From Streptomyces katrae (lineage in GTDB: Bacteria; Actinomycetota; Actinomycetes; Streptomycetales; Streptomycetaceae): DNA of 64,000 nt. Position 1 is the stretch's first letter, and every line of letters starts with the position of its first letter. Shown piece after piece: positions 27,893 through 38,440 of this stretch. Both the position numbers and the translations under genes were made by a program. Where the stretch lies: assembly GCF_000717655.1 (NCBI RefSeq), contig NZ_JNZY01000026.1, positions 1-64,000 on the forward strand. Reading direction: 5' to 3'. The notes beneath the pieces were generated by a model. That model was given only the letters and a program-made list of their open reading frames with translations, ran no database searches and was not told the origin of the DNA.

Positions 27893-29479
27893 TCAGCGGG
27901 CCACGTACGTCCCGGCCGCCCGGTCGTGCCAGCCCCGGCGGCGGGGCCGGTCCACCAGGCACCAGAGGCTGCCGGGGAGCCCGAGGAACGCGTACACCAG
28001 CCAGCGGCGCAGTGCCGCCCCGAACGTGGGCGGGCGGAGCGTGGCGGCGGACAGCACCCGGACCCCGAGGAGCTTCTTGCCCGGGGTGCGGCCCCAGCGG
28101 GCCGTGGGCAGCGCCTCGTAGAACACCCCGAAGAGCAGTACGGCGCCCAGCACGAGGCCCAGGTATCCGGCGATGGTGGTGTCGAACAGCCACACGGTGG
28201 TGGTGCGGCCGCTGCCCTTCGCGGCGTCGACCTTGGCCTCGAGGTGGGCGGTGGCCACAGGGAGGAGGGGCCGGGCGGCACCCGCCGCGACCGCGCCGAG
28301 CACGAGGGTGTCCAGCGCGCGGGCCAGGGCCCGGCGCACCAGCCCGGCGGGGCGGACCGCCTGCTCCGCCATCCGCTCGAAGACGGCCCGCTCGGTGGGC
28401 CGGGGGGCCGTGCGACCGGCCTCCGGTGCCGGTGCCGGTGCCTGTGCCTGTGCCGGTGGCGCCGACGCCTCGAAGCCGTGATCCGGCTCGGCGGGGGCGT
28501 CCGTCCGGCGGGGGGCGGGGGCGGCCGCCGGGGACTGCGCAGCCGGCGACGAAGGCGCCGGTACGGACCGGGCTGCCGAAGCGGCGGCCTGGTCGCGCCG
28601 CAGCGGCGTCCCCGGCTCGGGGCGCGCCGCCGGGTCGCGGCGCAGCGGGGCCTCCGGCTCGGGCCGGGCCGCCGACTCCCAGGCCGCCGGGGCCTCCGGC
28701 TCGGGCCGGGCCGCCACCGGGTCGCCCGGTGGCGGGGTTCCGGGCTCGTGCCGCGGTGCCGGGTCGCGGTGCAGCGGGGTCTGCGGCCATGAGGAGGTGA
28801 GCCCGGACGACCCGGCACTGCCTCCGGGGGCGGCGGGCCACGCAGGCTCGACGGGAGCCGGGGCCGGGGCCGGAGCGGGCGCCGGGGCCTGTGCCGCCGG
28901 GGAGCGCGCGGACAGGATCCCCACGCCCTCGGCGGAGCCCCGGGCCGCGGCCTGCGCGGGGAACCGCTCCGCGGTCGCCGCCGCGGCGGACGGCGTACGG
29001 GCGAAGGACACCCCCGGCCCGCGCTCGGGCCGTTCGGCCGCGTCCAGCGGCTCCGGGCGCGGCCCGCGGCCCAGTGAGACCCCCGTCGAACGGGCGGCCG
29101 CGTGCCCCGCGTCGGGCTCGGGCGGCGGCGGGCTTCCCCAGGACACGCGGTGGTCGCGGGGCCCGCCGAAGCCGGACTGGTGCAGCGGGTCGGCCTGCCA
29201 GGCGGGTGCGGGAGCGGGAGCCGGTACGGCCGGCCCGGCGACGGGTTCGGGCCCGGGTTCGGGTTCGGGTTCGGGTTCGGGTTCGGGTTCGGGCAGCGCC
29301 TCGGTCACGCCGGTCTCGTCCAGGAACACCGGGCCGGTCTCGTCGGACCGCGCGGCAGGGCGGCTCGTACCCGGAACCCAGTTGAGGCCGTTCCAGTACC
29401 GGACGAACCCGGGGATGGACGGATCGGGGTAGTAGCCCTCGCGGGCCGCGTGCTCGCCGTCACCAGGGGAGGCCGTCAA
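27893..29479 (-). CDS. DUF2510-RDD membrane protein with a long low-complexity linker
   Basis: It has about 528 residues. The N-terminal DUF2510 motif is GYYPDPSIPGFVRYWNGLNW. A ~320-residue linker rich in Pro, Ala and Glu follows, including a (Pro-Glu) run encoded by the 29255-29290 hexamer repeat. The RDD domain closes the protein, with LVRRALARALDTLVLGAV and PGKKLLGVRVL. Start choice is uncertain. TTG 29479 has GGAG about ten bases upstream, and TTG 29488 lies next to that element. It is likely a membrane scaffold; no enzyme motif is seen. Confidence 0.85.
   Translation of the reverse strand: MTASPGDGEHAAREGYYPDPSIPGFVRYWNGLNWVPGTSRPAARSDETGPVFLDETGVTEALPEPEPEPEPEPEPGPEPVAGPAVPAPAPAPAWQADPLHQSGFGGPRDHRVSWGSPPPPEPDAGHAAARSTGVSLGRGPRPEPLDAAERPERGPGVSFARTPSAAAATAERFPAQAAARGSAEGVGILSARSPAAQAPAPAPAPAPAPVEPAWPAAPGGSAGSSGLTSSWPQTPLHRDPAPRHEPGTPPPGDPVAARPEPEAPAAWESAARPEPEAPLRRDPAARPEPGTPLRRDQAAASAARSVPAPSSPAAQSPAAAPAPRRTDAPAEPDHGFEASAPPAQAQAPAPAPEAGRTAPRPTERAVFERMAEQAVRPAGLVRRALARALDTLVLGAVAAGAARPLLPVATAHLEAKVDAAKGSGRTTTVWLFDTTIAGYLGLVLGAVLLFGVFYEALPTARWGRTPGKKLLGVRVLSAATLRPPTFGAALRRWLVYAFLGLPGSLWCLVDRPRRRGWHDRAAGTYVAR
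29255..29290 (+). repeat. Six copies of the hexamer GGGTTC
   Basis: A perfect tandem of six GGGTTC units inside the RDD gene, encoding alternating Pro-Glu. Copy number changes would stay in frame. Confidence 0.9.
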
Positions 29480-29747
29480 TGTCCCCAACTCCGATCGTGG
29501 CTTGAGGCTTGTGCAAGGGGAGGACCATAGCCAAGAACCGTGCCCCGACAGGTCCGGTAACGGGAGAATCCAAGCCTTTGAGCGAATGCCGCACCCTACG
29601 GCTGTTTTCAGTCACCCGACAGGATCAGGCCAATCCCGATGAGGTGCGCGAAGTCGCGTCATACCCGGGCACATCGGCGCTCTCTCCGGGTGTGGGGCGC
29701 GAACCCGGCCCCACGACACGAACCGGAGATCCCGAAGTGAGGCCGCC

Positions 29748-30227
29748 ATGCACCACCCCGTCATCGAGCGCGAGCTGGAACTCAAGCTGGTCCTGTCCCC
29801 CGAGCGCAGCATCGCCGTCCCTGCCCGGCTGGTGTACCTGACGGACGACCCCTACGCCGTGCACATCACCTTCCACGCCGGCTCCAGCACCCCCGTCAAC
29901 TGGACCTTCGCCCGCGAGCTGCTCGTCGAGGGGGTCTTCCGTCCGTGCGGCCACGGAGACGTCCGGATCTGGCCCACGAAGGTCGACAACAAGGCCGTCC
30001 TCTGCATGGCCCTGACCTCCCCCGACGGCGACGCCCTGCTGGAGGCCCCGGCCGGCTCGGTGTCGGCGTGGCTGGAGCGCACGCTGTGCGTGGTCCCGCC
30101 CGGCACCGAGGCCGAGCGGCTGGGCCTGGACGACGCGCTGGCGGAGCTGCTCGCGCCGACCCCGGCCGACGACCCGTGGATGCGGGACCCGTGGCCGTCG
30201 GACGAGTCGGCGGACGGCGACCTGTGA
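29748..30227 (+). CDS. ssgG: SsgA-like sporulation/cell-division protein
   Basis: This SALP-family protein has 159 residues. The core has LVYLTDDPYAVHITFHAG, then VNWTFARELLVEG and GDVRIWP, all typical of SsgA-like regulators of septum placement and wall remodelling in streptomycetes. The name ssgG is inferred from its position, between RDD genes and the FAD-linked oxidase, which I recall around SCO2924. ATG 29748 follows GAGGCC. The C-terminal ~30 residues are acidic. Confidence 0.85.
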   Translation: MHHPVIERELELKLVLSPERSIAVPARLVYLTDDPYAVHITFHAGSSTPVNWTFARELLVEGVFRPCGHGDVRIWPTKVDNKAVLCMALTSPDGDALLEAPAGSVSAWLERTLCVVPPGTEAERLGLDDALAELLAPTPADDPWMRDPWPSDESADGDL

Positions 30228-30274
30228 TGCGGATCCGCCGCCTCGGGCTCGTACGTTCCATACCGGGCGTACGG

Positions 30275-31666
30275 TCAGAAGAGCTTGCCGGGGTTGAGCA
30301 GGCCGAGCGGGTCGAAGGCCTGCTTGACCGCGCGCTGCATCTCCAGCCCCACCGGCCCCAGTTCCCTCGCGAGCCACTCCTTCTTCAGGATCCCGACGCC
30401 GTGCTCGCCGGTGATGGTCCCCCCGAGGGCCAGGCCCAGCGCCATGATCTCGTCGAAGGACTCGCGGGCCCGGCGCGTCTCGTCCTCGTCGGCCGGGTCG
30501 AAGCAGACCACCGGGTGGGTGTTGCCGTCGCCGGCGTGCGCGCAGACCCCGATGAGCAGGCCGTACGTGCGGGCGATGGCGGCCGTGCCGTCCAGCATCT
30601 CGGCGAGCCGCGAGCGCGGTACGCAGACGTCGTCGATCATCGTCGCCGGGCGCAGGGTGTCCAGGGCGGTCAGCGACATCCGACGGGCCTGGAGCAGCAG
30701 TTCGGACTCGGCCTCGTCCTCGGCGGGGACGACGGCGGTGGCTCCGGCGGCCGTGCACAGCTTTCCCACGGCCGCGAGGTCGTCGGGCGCGTGCGGGGTG
30801 TCGAAGGCGGCGAGGAGCAGGGCCTCGGTGGTGTCGGGGAGGCCCATGTTGCCGAGTGCGTTGACGGCGCGGACGGTCGTACGGTCCATCAGTTCCAGCA
30901 GCGAGGGCGTGAGGCCGGCCTCCATGACGGCGCAGACTGCCGCGCAGGCGGCCGCGGCCGAGGGGAACTCGGCGGCCAGCGCGAGCTGCCGGGGCGGCGC
31001 CGGGCGCAGGGCGAGGACGGCCTGGACGACGACGCCGAGGCTGCCCTCGGAGCCGACGAAGAGCCGGGTGAGGTCGTATCCGGCGACTCCCTTGGCGGTA
31101 CGCCGGCCGGTGCGCAGGAGCCTGCCGTCGGCGAGGACCACGTCGAGGCCGAGCACGTACTCGGCGGTGACCCCGTACTTGACGCAGCACAGGCCGCCGG
31201 ACGCGGTGCCGATGTTGCCGCCGATCGTGCACTGCTCCCAGCTGGAGGGGTCGGGCGGGTAGTACAGGCCCTGCGCGGCGACGGCCCGTGAGAGCACCGC
31301 GTTGACGACGCCGGGTTCGACGACGGCGATGCGGTCGACTGTGTTGATCTCGAGGATCCGGTCCATCTTGACGAGGGAGAGCAGGATGCAGCCGTCGGAG
31401 GCGTTGGCGGCGCCCGAAAGACCCGTGCGGGCGCCCTGCGGGACGACGGGGACCCGTAGGGCGGTGGCGGTGCGCAGCACGTGCTGCACCTGTTCGACGG
31501 TGCGGGGCAGGACCACGGCCGCCGGGGTGCCGGCGGCGCAGAAGTTGGCCATGTCGGTGGCGTAGGAGGCGGTCACCTCGGGATCGGTGAGGAGGGCCTC
31601 GGCGGGGAGCCCCTCCAGGAGGCTCGCGCGCAGACGTACGGAGAGATCGTCGTCCATGACATCCAT
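30275..31666 (-). CDS. FAD-linked oxidase (GlcD/D-lactate dehydrogenase family)
   Basis: This 463-residue cytoplasmic flavoprotein has the FAD-binding PCMH segment VVPQGARTGLSGA, IGGNIGTASGG and GYDLTRLFVGSEGSLGV, and a C-terminal GTITGEHGVGILKKEW. The family oxidises 2-hydroxy acids such as glycolate, D-lactate or 2-hydroxyglutarate; which one is unclear. ATG 31666 is used, and an in-frame ATG at 31657 is nearly as good. It is convergent with ssgG. Confidence 0.9.
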   Translation of the reverse strand: MDVMDDDLSVRLRASLLEGLPAEALLTDPEVTASYATDMANFCAAGTPAAVVLPRTVEQVQHVLRTATALRVPVVPQGARTGLSGAANASDGCILLSLVKMDRILEINTVDRIAVVEPGVVNAVLSRAVAAQGLYYPPDPSSWEQCTIGGNIGTASGGLCCVKYGVTAEYVLGLDVVLADGRLLRTGRRTAKGVAGYDLTRLFVGSEGSLGVVVQAVLALRPAPPRQLALAAEFPSAAAACAAVCAVMEAGLTPSLLELMDRTTVRAVNALGNMGLPDTTEALLLAAFDTPHAPDDLAAVGKLCTAAGATAVVPAEDEAESELLLQARRMSLTALDTLRPATMIDDVCVPRSRLAEMLDGTAAIARTYGLLIGVCAHAGDGNTHPVVCFDPADEDETRRARESFDEIMALGLALGGTITGEHGVGILKKEWLARELGPVGLEMQRAVKQAFDPLGLLNPGKLF

Positions 31667-31762
31667 GAGCCCAGCGTGACACCGGGGGCCATCGGTGTGA
31701 ACACGGCCGCGACGGGCTTCGGACACCTCTGCTCACTCATCATATTGACGCACAGTGACCCC

Positions 31763-33280
31763 ATGGACCGTATCGACCGAATCGACGAGGAAGCTCAGCA
31801 GCCCGCGCCACCCGTGACCTTCACCGGCCGCAAGACGCTCGTGGCGGCCGCGGTCGCGGTGGTCCTGATCGCCGGGGCCCTGCTGATCCGGCCGGCCCGC
31901 CAGGGCGACGACGCGCGCCCGCCGGGGCCCACCGAGCGGGCCGCCTCGGCGGTCGGCATGGGTGCGCCGGCGGCGGCGGTGGACCTGACGGCGCTGGTCG
32001 CGGACCGGGAGCAGTGGGTCGCGGGGCACGACAAGGACGACGCGTCCTGGGCGGTGCTCGGGGCGGCGTACCTGGAGCAGGCGCGCCGGACGGCGGAGCC
32101 CGGCTGGTACCCGAAGGCGGAGAAGGCGCTGAAGCGGTCGCTGGAGATCCGCCCGGCCGAGAAGGGCAATTTCGACGCGATGACGGGCATGGGCACGCTG
32201 GCCAATGCCCGGGGCGACTTCGCAACCGGGAAGAAGTGGGGCGAGCTCGTACGGGCGCAGGCGCCGAAGCGGTGGACGGCCTACCCGGTGCTGGTGGACG
32301 CGTACACGGGCCTCGGCGACTACAAGGCCGCCGAGCGGTCGATGGAGCGGCTGGTGGACCTGCGACCGGGGCTGGCGGCGTTCATCCGGGCCTCGCAGGT
32401 GTACCGGGACCGCGGCTGGCGCGAGGACGCGACGATGGCGATGGAGCACGCGGCGGGTGCGGCGAAGTCGCCGGCGGAGAAGGCCTACGTGCTGTTCCGG
32501 CTCGGGGAGCTGGCCTGGGAGCGCGGGGACGCGAAGGAGGCGCTGCGCCAGTACGAGGGCGCGCTGCGGGCGGACCCGGCGCAGGCGGAGGCGCTGGGCG
32601 GCCGGGCCAGGGCGCTGGCCGGGCTGGGCCGCGGCGGGGAGGCGGTACGGGACTACCGGATGGCGCTGGGCCGGGCGCAGGTGCCGCGGCTGGCGCTGGA
32701 GCTGGGCGAGCTGCTGGATGCGCTGGGGCGCAGGGCCGAGGCGAAGGTCCCGTACGAGATGCTGCGCACGGCGGCGGCGCGGGGCGCGGCGGAGGGGGTG
32801 AACGAGGCGGTGGTCCTCGGCCTGTTCGAGGCGGACCACGGGGATCCGGCAGTGGCCGTGCAGCGGCTGACGCAGGAGTGGTCGCGGCACAAGAACATGC
32901 AGGTGGCGGACGCACTGGCGTGGGCTCTGCACAAGACGGGCGACGACGCGGGGGCGCTGGAGTACGCGAAGAAGTCGATGGAGCGGGGGGCGCGGAGTGC
33001 GGACTTCGCGTACCACCGGGCGATGATCGAGCGGAGTCTGGGCGACGACGCGGGGGCCCGGCGCCACCTGGAGGAGGCGCTGCGCACGAACCCGCGGTTC
33101 TCCCCCGCGCGGGTGCCGCTGGCGAAGGAGGCCCTCGCCTCGATCGGCCAGCCGCCGCCGGGCGGCCCGGAGAACGTGCAGCCGGCCAAGCCGTGGGTCG
33201 CCCCGGACCTCCCGAAGGCGGCGAAGCCGAAGCCGAGCCCGTCGCCCAAGCCGGCCACATCCGGCCCGGCCAAGGCCTGA
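31763..33280 (+). CDS. Membrane-anchored tetratricopeptide repeat protein
   Basis: This 505-residue protein has a short cytoplasmic tail, one membrane helix near residues 26-43 and then at least eight TPR-like helix pairs, e.g. AYVLFRLGELAWERGDAKEA and ALRTNPRFSPA. A Pro/Lys-rich tail ends it. It is probably an extracytoplasmic interaction scaffold. ATG 31763 is used and lies close to a divergent start at 31666. No enzymatic motif is seen. Confidence 0.85.
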   Translation: MDRIDRIDEEAQQPAPPVTFTGRKTLVAAAVAVVLIAGALLIRPARQGDDARPPGPTERAASAVGMGAPAAAVDLTALVADREQWVAGHDKDDASWAVLGAAYLEQARRTAEPGWYPKAEKALKRSLEIRPAEKGNFDAMTGMGTLANARGDFATGKKWGELVRAQAPKRWTAYPVLVDAYTGLGDYKAAERSMERLVDLRPGLAAFIRASQVYRDRGWREDATMAMEHAAGAAKSPAEKAYVLFRLGELAWERGDAKEALRQYEGALRADPAQAEALGGRARALAGLGRGGEAVRDYRMALGRAQVPRLALELGELLDALGRRAEAKVPYEMLRTAAARGAAEGVNEAVVLGLFEADHGDPAVAVQRLTQEWSRHKNMQVADALAWALHKTGDDAGALEYAKKSMERGARSADFAYHRAMIERSLGDDAGARRHLEEALRTNPRFSPARVPLAKEALASIGQPPPGGPENVQPAKPWVAPDLPKAAKPKPSPSPKPATSGPAKA

Positions 33281-33365
33281 GGCCGCCGGCGCATCCAGCC
33301 CCACCCGGGTGTACGGCGCGGGGGTCCGGGGGCTGCGACGGCGCCGCACCCGAAATCAACGGCAA

Positions 33366-33403
33366 GGCCCCCCCCCGGCGCCGACAGGCGGCGCCGGGGG
33401 GCC
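33366..33403. terminator. GC-rich bidirectional hairpin
   Basis: GGCCCC...CGGCGCC pairs with GGCGCCG...GGGGCC between the convergent TPR and hppD genes. G and C homopolymer runs are dense here. Confidence 0.6.
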
Positions 33404-33425
33404 GGGGGGGGCCGGGACCTTCGGC

Positions 33426-35253
<1,828 letters not shown>

Positions 35254-35259
35254 TGAGCC

Positions 35260-35889
35260 ATGCCCGAAGAACCGAACACCGAAGAAGCCAACACCGAAGA
35301 ACCGAACACCGAAGAGCCGAGCGCCGAAGAACCCAAGGTCCGTACGCTCGACGCCCGCTCCCTGCGCGGTCTCGCCCACCCCCTGCGCATGCGCATGCTG
35401 GCCGCACTGCGCCGCGGAGGCCCGGCCACGGCGTCGCAGCTGGCGGAACGGCTCGGGGAGTCCAGCGGCGCGACCAGCTACCACCTGCGCCAGCTCGCCG
35501 CGCACGGGTTCGTCGAGGACGCGCCGGAGCACGGCAAGGGCCGCGAACGCTGGTGGCGGGCCGTCCATGACGGCACCCGGTTCGACGAGCAGCTGCTGTA
35601 CGACGAGGACCCGGCCACGCGCGGCGCGGCGGACCTCTTCCTGCACGAGCTCGCGACGATCCACACGCAGGAGCTGAGCACCTGGCTCGGCACGGCCCTC
35701 AGCTGGTCCCAGGACTGGCGGCGCGCCTCGGAGGTCAGCGACTTCACGCTGCGCCTGACACCCGGCCAGACCCTCGAGCTGATCCGCAAGATGCACGACT
35801 TGATCAACAGCTACCGCGACCTGCCGCCGTCGGAAGACACGAAGACGGTCCGCCTCCACTCGCACGTCTTCCCGCGGACCGGCGAGTAG
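35260..35889 (+). CDS. ArsR-like winged-helix regulator
   Basis: This 209-residue protein has a 27-residue acidic head with a repeated EEPNTEE pattern encoded by imperfect 15-nt repeats. An HTH domain follows (LAHPLRMRMLAALR, ASQLAERLGESSGATSYHLR), then a ~120-residue effector domain. No metal-binding Cys pair is seen, so it is not a classical metal sensor. It is first in a unit with the small ORF and MFS pump and presumably controls them. The predicted mRNA has no 5' leader. Confidence 0.9.
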   Translation: MPEEPNTEEANTEEPNTEEPSAEEPKVRTLDARSLRGLAHPLRMRMLAALRRGGPATASQLAERLGESSGATSYHLRQLAAHGFVEDAPEHGKGRERWWRAVHDGTRFDEQLLYDEDPATRGAADLFLHELATIHTQELSTWLGTALSWSQDWRRASEVSDFTLRLTPGQTLELIRKMHDLINSYRDLPPSEDTKTVRLHSHVFPRTGE

Positions 35890-35911
35890 CCACGTCCTTC
35901 CCCGCCCTCCT

Positions 35912-35956
35912 CGCATCCGCCGCATTCACCGCATTCGCCGCATTCGCCGTATCCAC
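35912..35956 (+). repeat. Five 9-bp tandem repeats (CGCATTCGC type)
   Basis: CGCATCCGC, CGCATTCAC, CGCATTCGC, CGCATTCGC, CGTATCCAC in a row, degrading into CGCTTCAC and TGCTTCAC. They lie between the regulator stop and the small ORF. Confidence 0.85.
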
Positions 35957-35990
35957 CGCTTCACTGCTTCACCGCAGAAGGAGTCCTGTC

Positions 35991-36203
35991 GTGCACGCCT
36001 TCACGCCCGCCGAGATCCACACCGTCACGCACGCCGCCCGTAGCGCCGAACTCGCCGCCGAGGCCGCCGCCTGGCACCTGGCCCGCGAAGCCGCCCCGGC
36101 CGCCCCCGCCCTGCGCAACCTGCTCGGGGAGGCCCTGATCAGCGCCGGGATCCGGCTGATGCAGCCCGCCCACCTCCACGCCCGCGTCCAGCACGCCGCA
36201 TGA
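35991..36203 (+). CDS. Small helical protein coupled to an MFS pump
   Basis: This 70-residue, Ala-rich, helical protein (HTVTHAARSAELAAEAAAW, then LRNLLGEALISAGIRL) has no membrane segment or signal. GTG 35991 has AGAAGGAG upstream, a very good ribosome site. Its stop overlaps the next ATG (ATGA), so translation of the pump probably depends on it. I do not recognise a family. Confidence 0.7.
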   Translation: MHAFTPAEIHTVTHAARSAELAAEAAAWHLAREAAPAAPALRNLLGEALISAGIRLMQPAHLHARVQHAA

Positions 36204-37525
36204 GCCGACGACCGTTCGCGGCCGTCCTGGCCGCCAACACCGTTTCCATAGCCGGTAGTTCCCTCACCCTGATCGGCGTCCCGTGGTTCGTGCTCCAGAC
36301 CACGGGCAGCGCCGGCCGGGCCGGGGTCGTCGCCTTCTGCGCCACCCTGCCCGTCGTCGTCGCCGCGCTCGTCGGCGGCCCGGTCATCGACCGGATCGGC
36401 CGCCGCCGGGTCTCTGCGGCCTCCGACCTCATCTGCGCCTTCTCGGTCGGCGCGATCCCGCTGCTGCACTACGCGGGCGCGCTGGAGTTCTGGATGCTGT
36501 GCGCGCTGATGGCCGTCGGGGGCCTCGTCCACACCCCCGGCCTGACCGCCCGCGGCGTCCTGCTGCCGGACCTCGCCGAGCACGCCGGCACCACCGTGGC
36601 GCGGGCGGCGAGCCTGTACGACGCGGTCTCCCGCGGAGCCCGGATGATCGGGGCCGCGCTGGCCGGCGTACTGATCGCGGTCTTCGGTGCCGAGTCCGCC
36701 CTGCTGCTGGACGCGGCCACCTTCGCCGTGTCGGCGCTGCTGGTCACCGCCTTCCTGCGCGGGGTACCGGCCGCCGAGCCGCAGCGCGCCTCCGGGAAGA
36801 TCTCCTTGGCCGGCTACCGGGCCGAACTGGCCGAGGGCTGGACCTTCCTCACCCGCTCGCGGCTGCTGGCCGGCATCACCGTGATGGTGATGATGACCAA
36901 CGGCCTGGACCAGGGCTGGTCCGCGGTCCTGCTGCCCGTGCACGGCCGCGAGGCCCTCGGCGGCGCCACCGCGGTCGGCCTGCTCGTCTCCCTCTTCGGC
37001 GGCTTCGCGCTGCTGGGCGCCCTGCTCTACGGGGTGTGGGGCGAGCGGTTCTCCCGCAGGACCGTGTACGCGACTGCCTTCCTGCTGTGCGGTGCACCCC
37101 GGTACGCGGTGGCCGCCTTCACCGACACCCCGCTGCCGCTCGCGGTGACGATGGCGCTGTCCGGGCTGGGCGCGGGCATGCTGAACCCGATCCTGACCAC
37201 CGTGCTCTACGAGAGGATCCCGGACGAGCTGCGCAGCCGCGTCTCGGGCGTGACCACGGCCGGCTGCGAGCTGACCATGCCGCTGGGCGGGCTCGCGGCG
37301 GGCCTGCTCGCCGACGGGTTCGGGGCGAGGCCGGCCCTGCTGCTGTTCGGCGGCGTCTACCTGCTGACCACGCTCGCGCCGCTGGTCTTCCCGGCCTGGC
37401 GCACGATGGAGCGCCTGCCGGAGACCGGCCGGGATCCGGTCGACCCGGCGGAGCTCAGCAGGACGGAACCGGCTCTCCCCGGGTCAGCGCACGCAGCGAC
37501 TGCACCGCATCCGTCAGAGAACTGA
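36200..37525 (+). CDS. MFS transporter (EntS/MFS_3-like)
   Basis: This 441-residue membrane protein has about twelve helices. Loop 2-3 carries GPVIDRIGRRRV (the MFS motif A region) and the middle has RASLYDAVSRGARMIG, as in MFS_3 exporters of siderophores or drugs. It is translationally coupled to the small ORF and sits under the ArsR-like regulator, so it may export that regulator's effector. Its 3' end overlaps the convergent YlbL-like gene by 71 bp. Confidence 0.92.
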   Translation: MSRRPFAAVLAANTVSIAGSSLTLIGVPWFVLQTTGSAGRAGVVAFCATLPVVVAALVGGPVIDRIGRRRVSAASDLICAFSVGAIPLLHYAGALEFWMLCALMAVGGLVHTPGLTARGVLLPDLAEHAGTTVARAASLYDAVSRGARMIGAALAGVLIAVFGAESALLLDAATFAVSALLVTAFLRGVPAAEPQRASGKISLAGYRAELAEGWTFLTRSRLLAGITVMVMMTNGLDQGWSAVLLPVHGREALGGATAVGLLVSLFGGFALLGALLYGVWGERFSRRTVYATAFLLCGAPRYAVAAFTDTPLPLAVTMALSGLGAGMLNPILTTVLYERIPDELRSRVSGVTTAGCELTMPLGGLAAGLLADGFGARPALLLFGGVYLLTTLAPLVFPAWRTMERLPETGRDPVDPAELSRTEPALPGSAHAATAPHPSEN

Positions 37526-38252
37526 CGGGGACCAGACGGAGCCCCTCGGGGAGTTCGGACTGCGCATCGGCGCACTCGGCCTCCGGTACGAGGAACACGC
37601 TCGCCCCGTCGCGCTGCGCGGCCTGGGTCTTCAGGGCCACGCCGCCGACCGCGCCGACCTTGCCGTCCGCGCTGATGGTGCCCGTACCGGCGACGGTGCG
37701 GCCGCCGGTGAGATCGCCGCCGCTGCCGTCGCCGTCGAGCTTGTCGACGATGCCGAGGGAGAAGAGCAGGCCGGCGCTCGGGCCGCCCACGTCGGCGAGG
37801 TTGAGCTGGACCTTCACGTCCTTCGGGTCCTTGTGGAGGTAGCCGAGGGCGGCCTGGGCGGCCGTCGACTGCGACGTCGCCATTTCCTCCAGGTTGTGCT
37901 CCTCGATCTCCTTGTCGCTTCCGCCCGAGGGGTAGACCGCCTCCCTGGGCATGACCGCCCGGCTGCTGTCGAACCAGTCGTCGACGAGCTCGGGCAGGGT
38001 CACGGTGGTGGAGGGACCGGTGGCCTGGATGGTGGTCATCCGGAGCTGGCCCGTGGTCTGCCGGGTCGGGGCGCCCGTGACGGTGATCACGGGCTTGCCG
38101 TCGCGGGCGCCGAGCACGTCGGCCGTGGGCCCCGGCTGGGCGATCACGAAGGGCAGCGGCGCGAAGGCCGCGGCGGCGAACAGCCCGAGTACGGGCAGGG
38201 CGCAGACGGCCAGGGCGGCGGGACGCGGCAGACGTGTGAGGCGAGAGAGCAC
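37455..38252 (-). CDS. YlbL-like Lon-domain (S16) membrane protease without clear PDZ
   Basis: This 265-residue protein has an N-terminal membrane anchor (~11-38) and a Lon-type proteolytic domain with catalytic Ser-159 in GGPSAGLLFSLG and a candidate Lys-208 in GGVALK. YlbL proteins usually have ~340 residues with a PDZ domain before the Lon domain. Here only about seven residues separate the helical segment (AALGYLH) from the Lon strands, so the PDZ seems absent. It probably cuts membrane or extracytoplasmic targets. It is convergent with the MFS gene. Confidence 0.85.
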   Translation of the reverse strand: MLSRLTRLPRPAALAVCALPVLGLFAAAAFAPLPFVIAQPGPTADVLGARDGKPVITVTGAPTRQTTGQLRMTTIQATGPSTTVTLPELVDDWFDSSRAVMPREAVYPSGGSDKEIEEHNLEEMATSQSTAAQAALGYLHKDPKDVKVQLNLADVGGPSAGLLFSLGIVDKLDGDGSGGDLTGGRTVAGTGTISADGKVGAVGGVALKTQAAQRDGASVFLVPEAECADAQSELPEGLRLVPVSSLTDAVQSLRALTRGEPVPSC

Positions 38253-38335
38253 CCGCCCAATCTATCGGGCGCCCCCACCGCCCCCGCGCCCCGCCGTCCC
38301 GCCACCCTCGGCGCAGGGAGGGGGGCGCGCCTCGG

Positions 38336-38440
38336 CGCAGGGCGTGGCGCGCTTCGGCGCTGGACGTCAGCGCAGGGCGTGGCGCGCTTCGGCGCTGAAC
38401 GTCAGCGCAGGGCGTGGCGCGCTTCGGCGCTGAACGTCAG
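38336..38440. repeat. Three 35-bp tandem repeats spanning the IclR stop codon
   Basis: Three copies lie at 38336-38370, 38371-38405 and 38406-38440. The last two are identical and the first has one change, with a degraded copy at ~38311-38335. The copy at 38406-38440 encodes the last residues of the IclR protein; the others lie past its stop. Confidence 0.92.

Noticed and set aside
29560..29747. Promoter elements upstream of ssgG
   Set aside because: No -35/-10 pair with correct spacing could be identified by eye.
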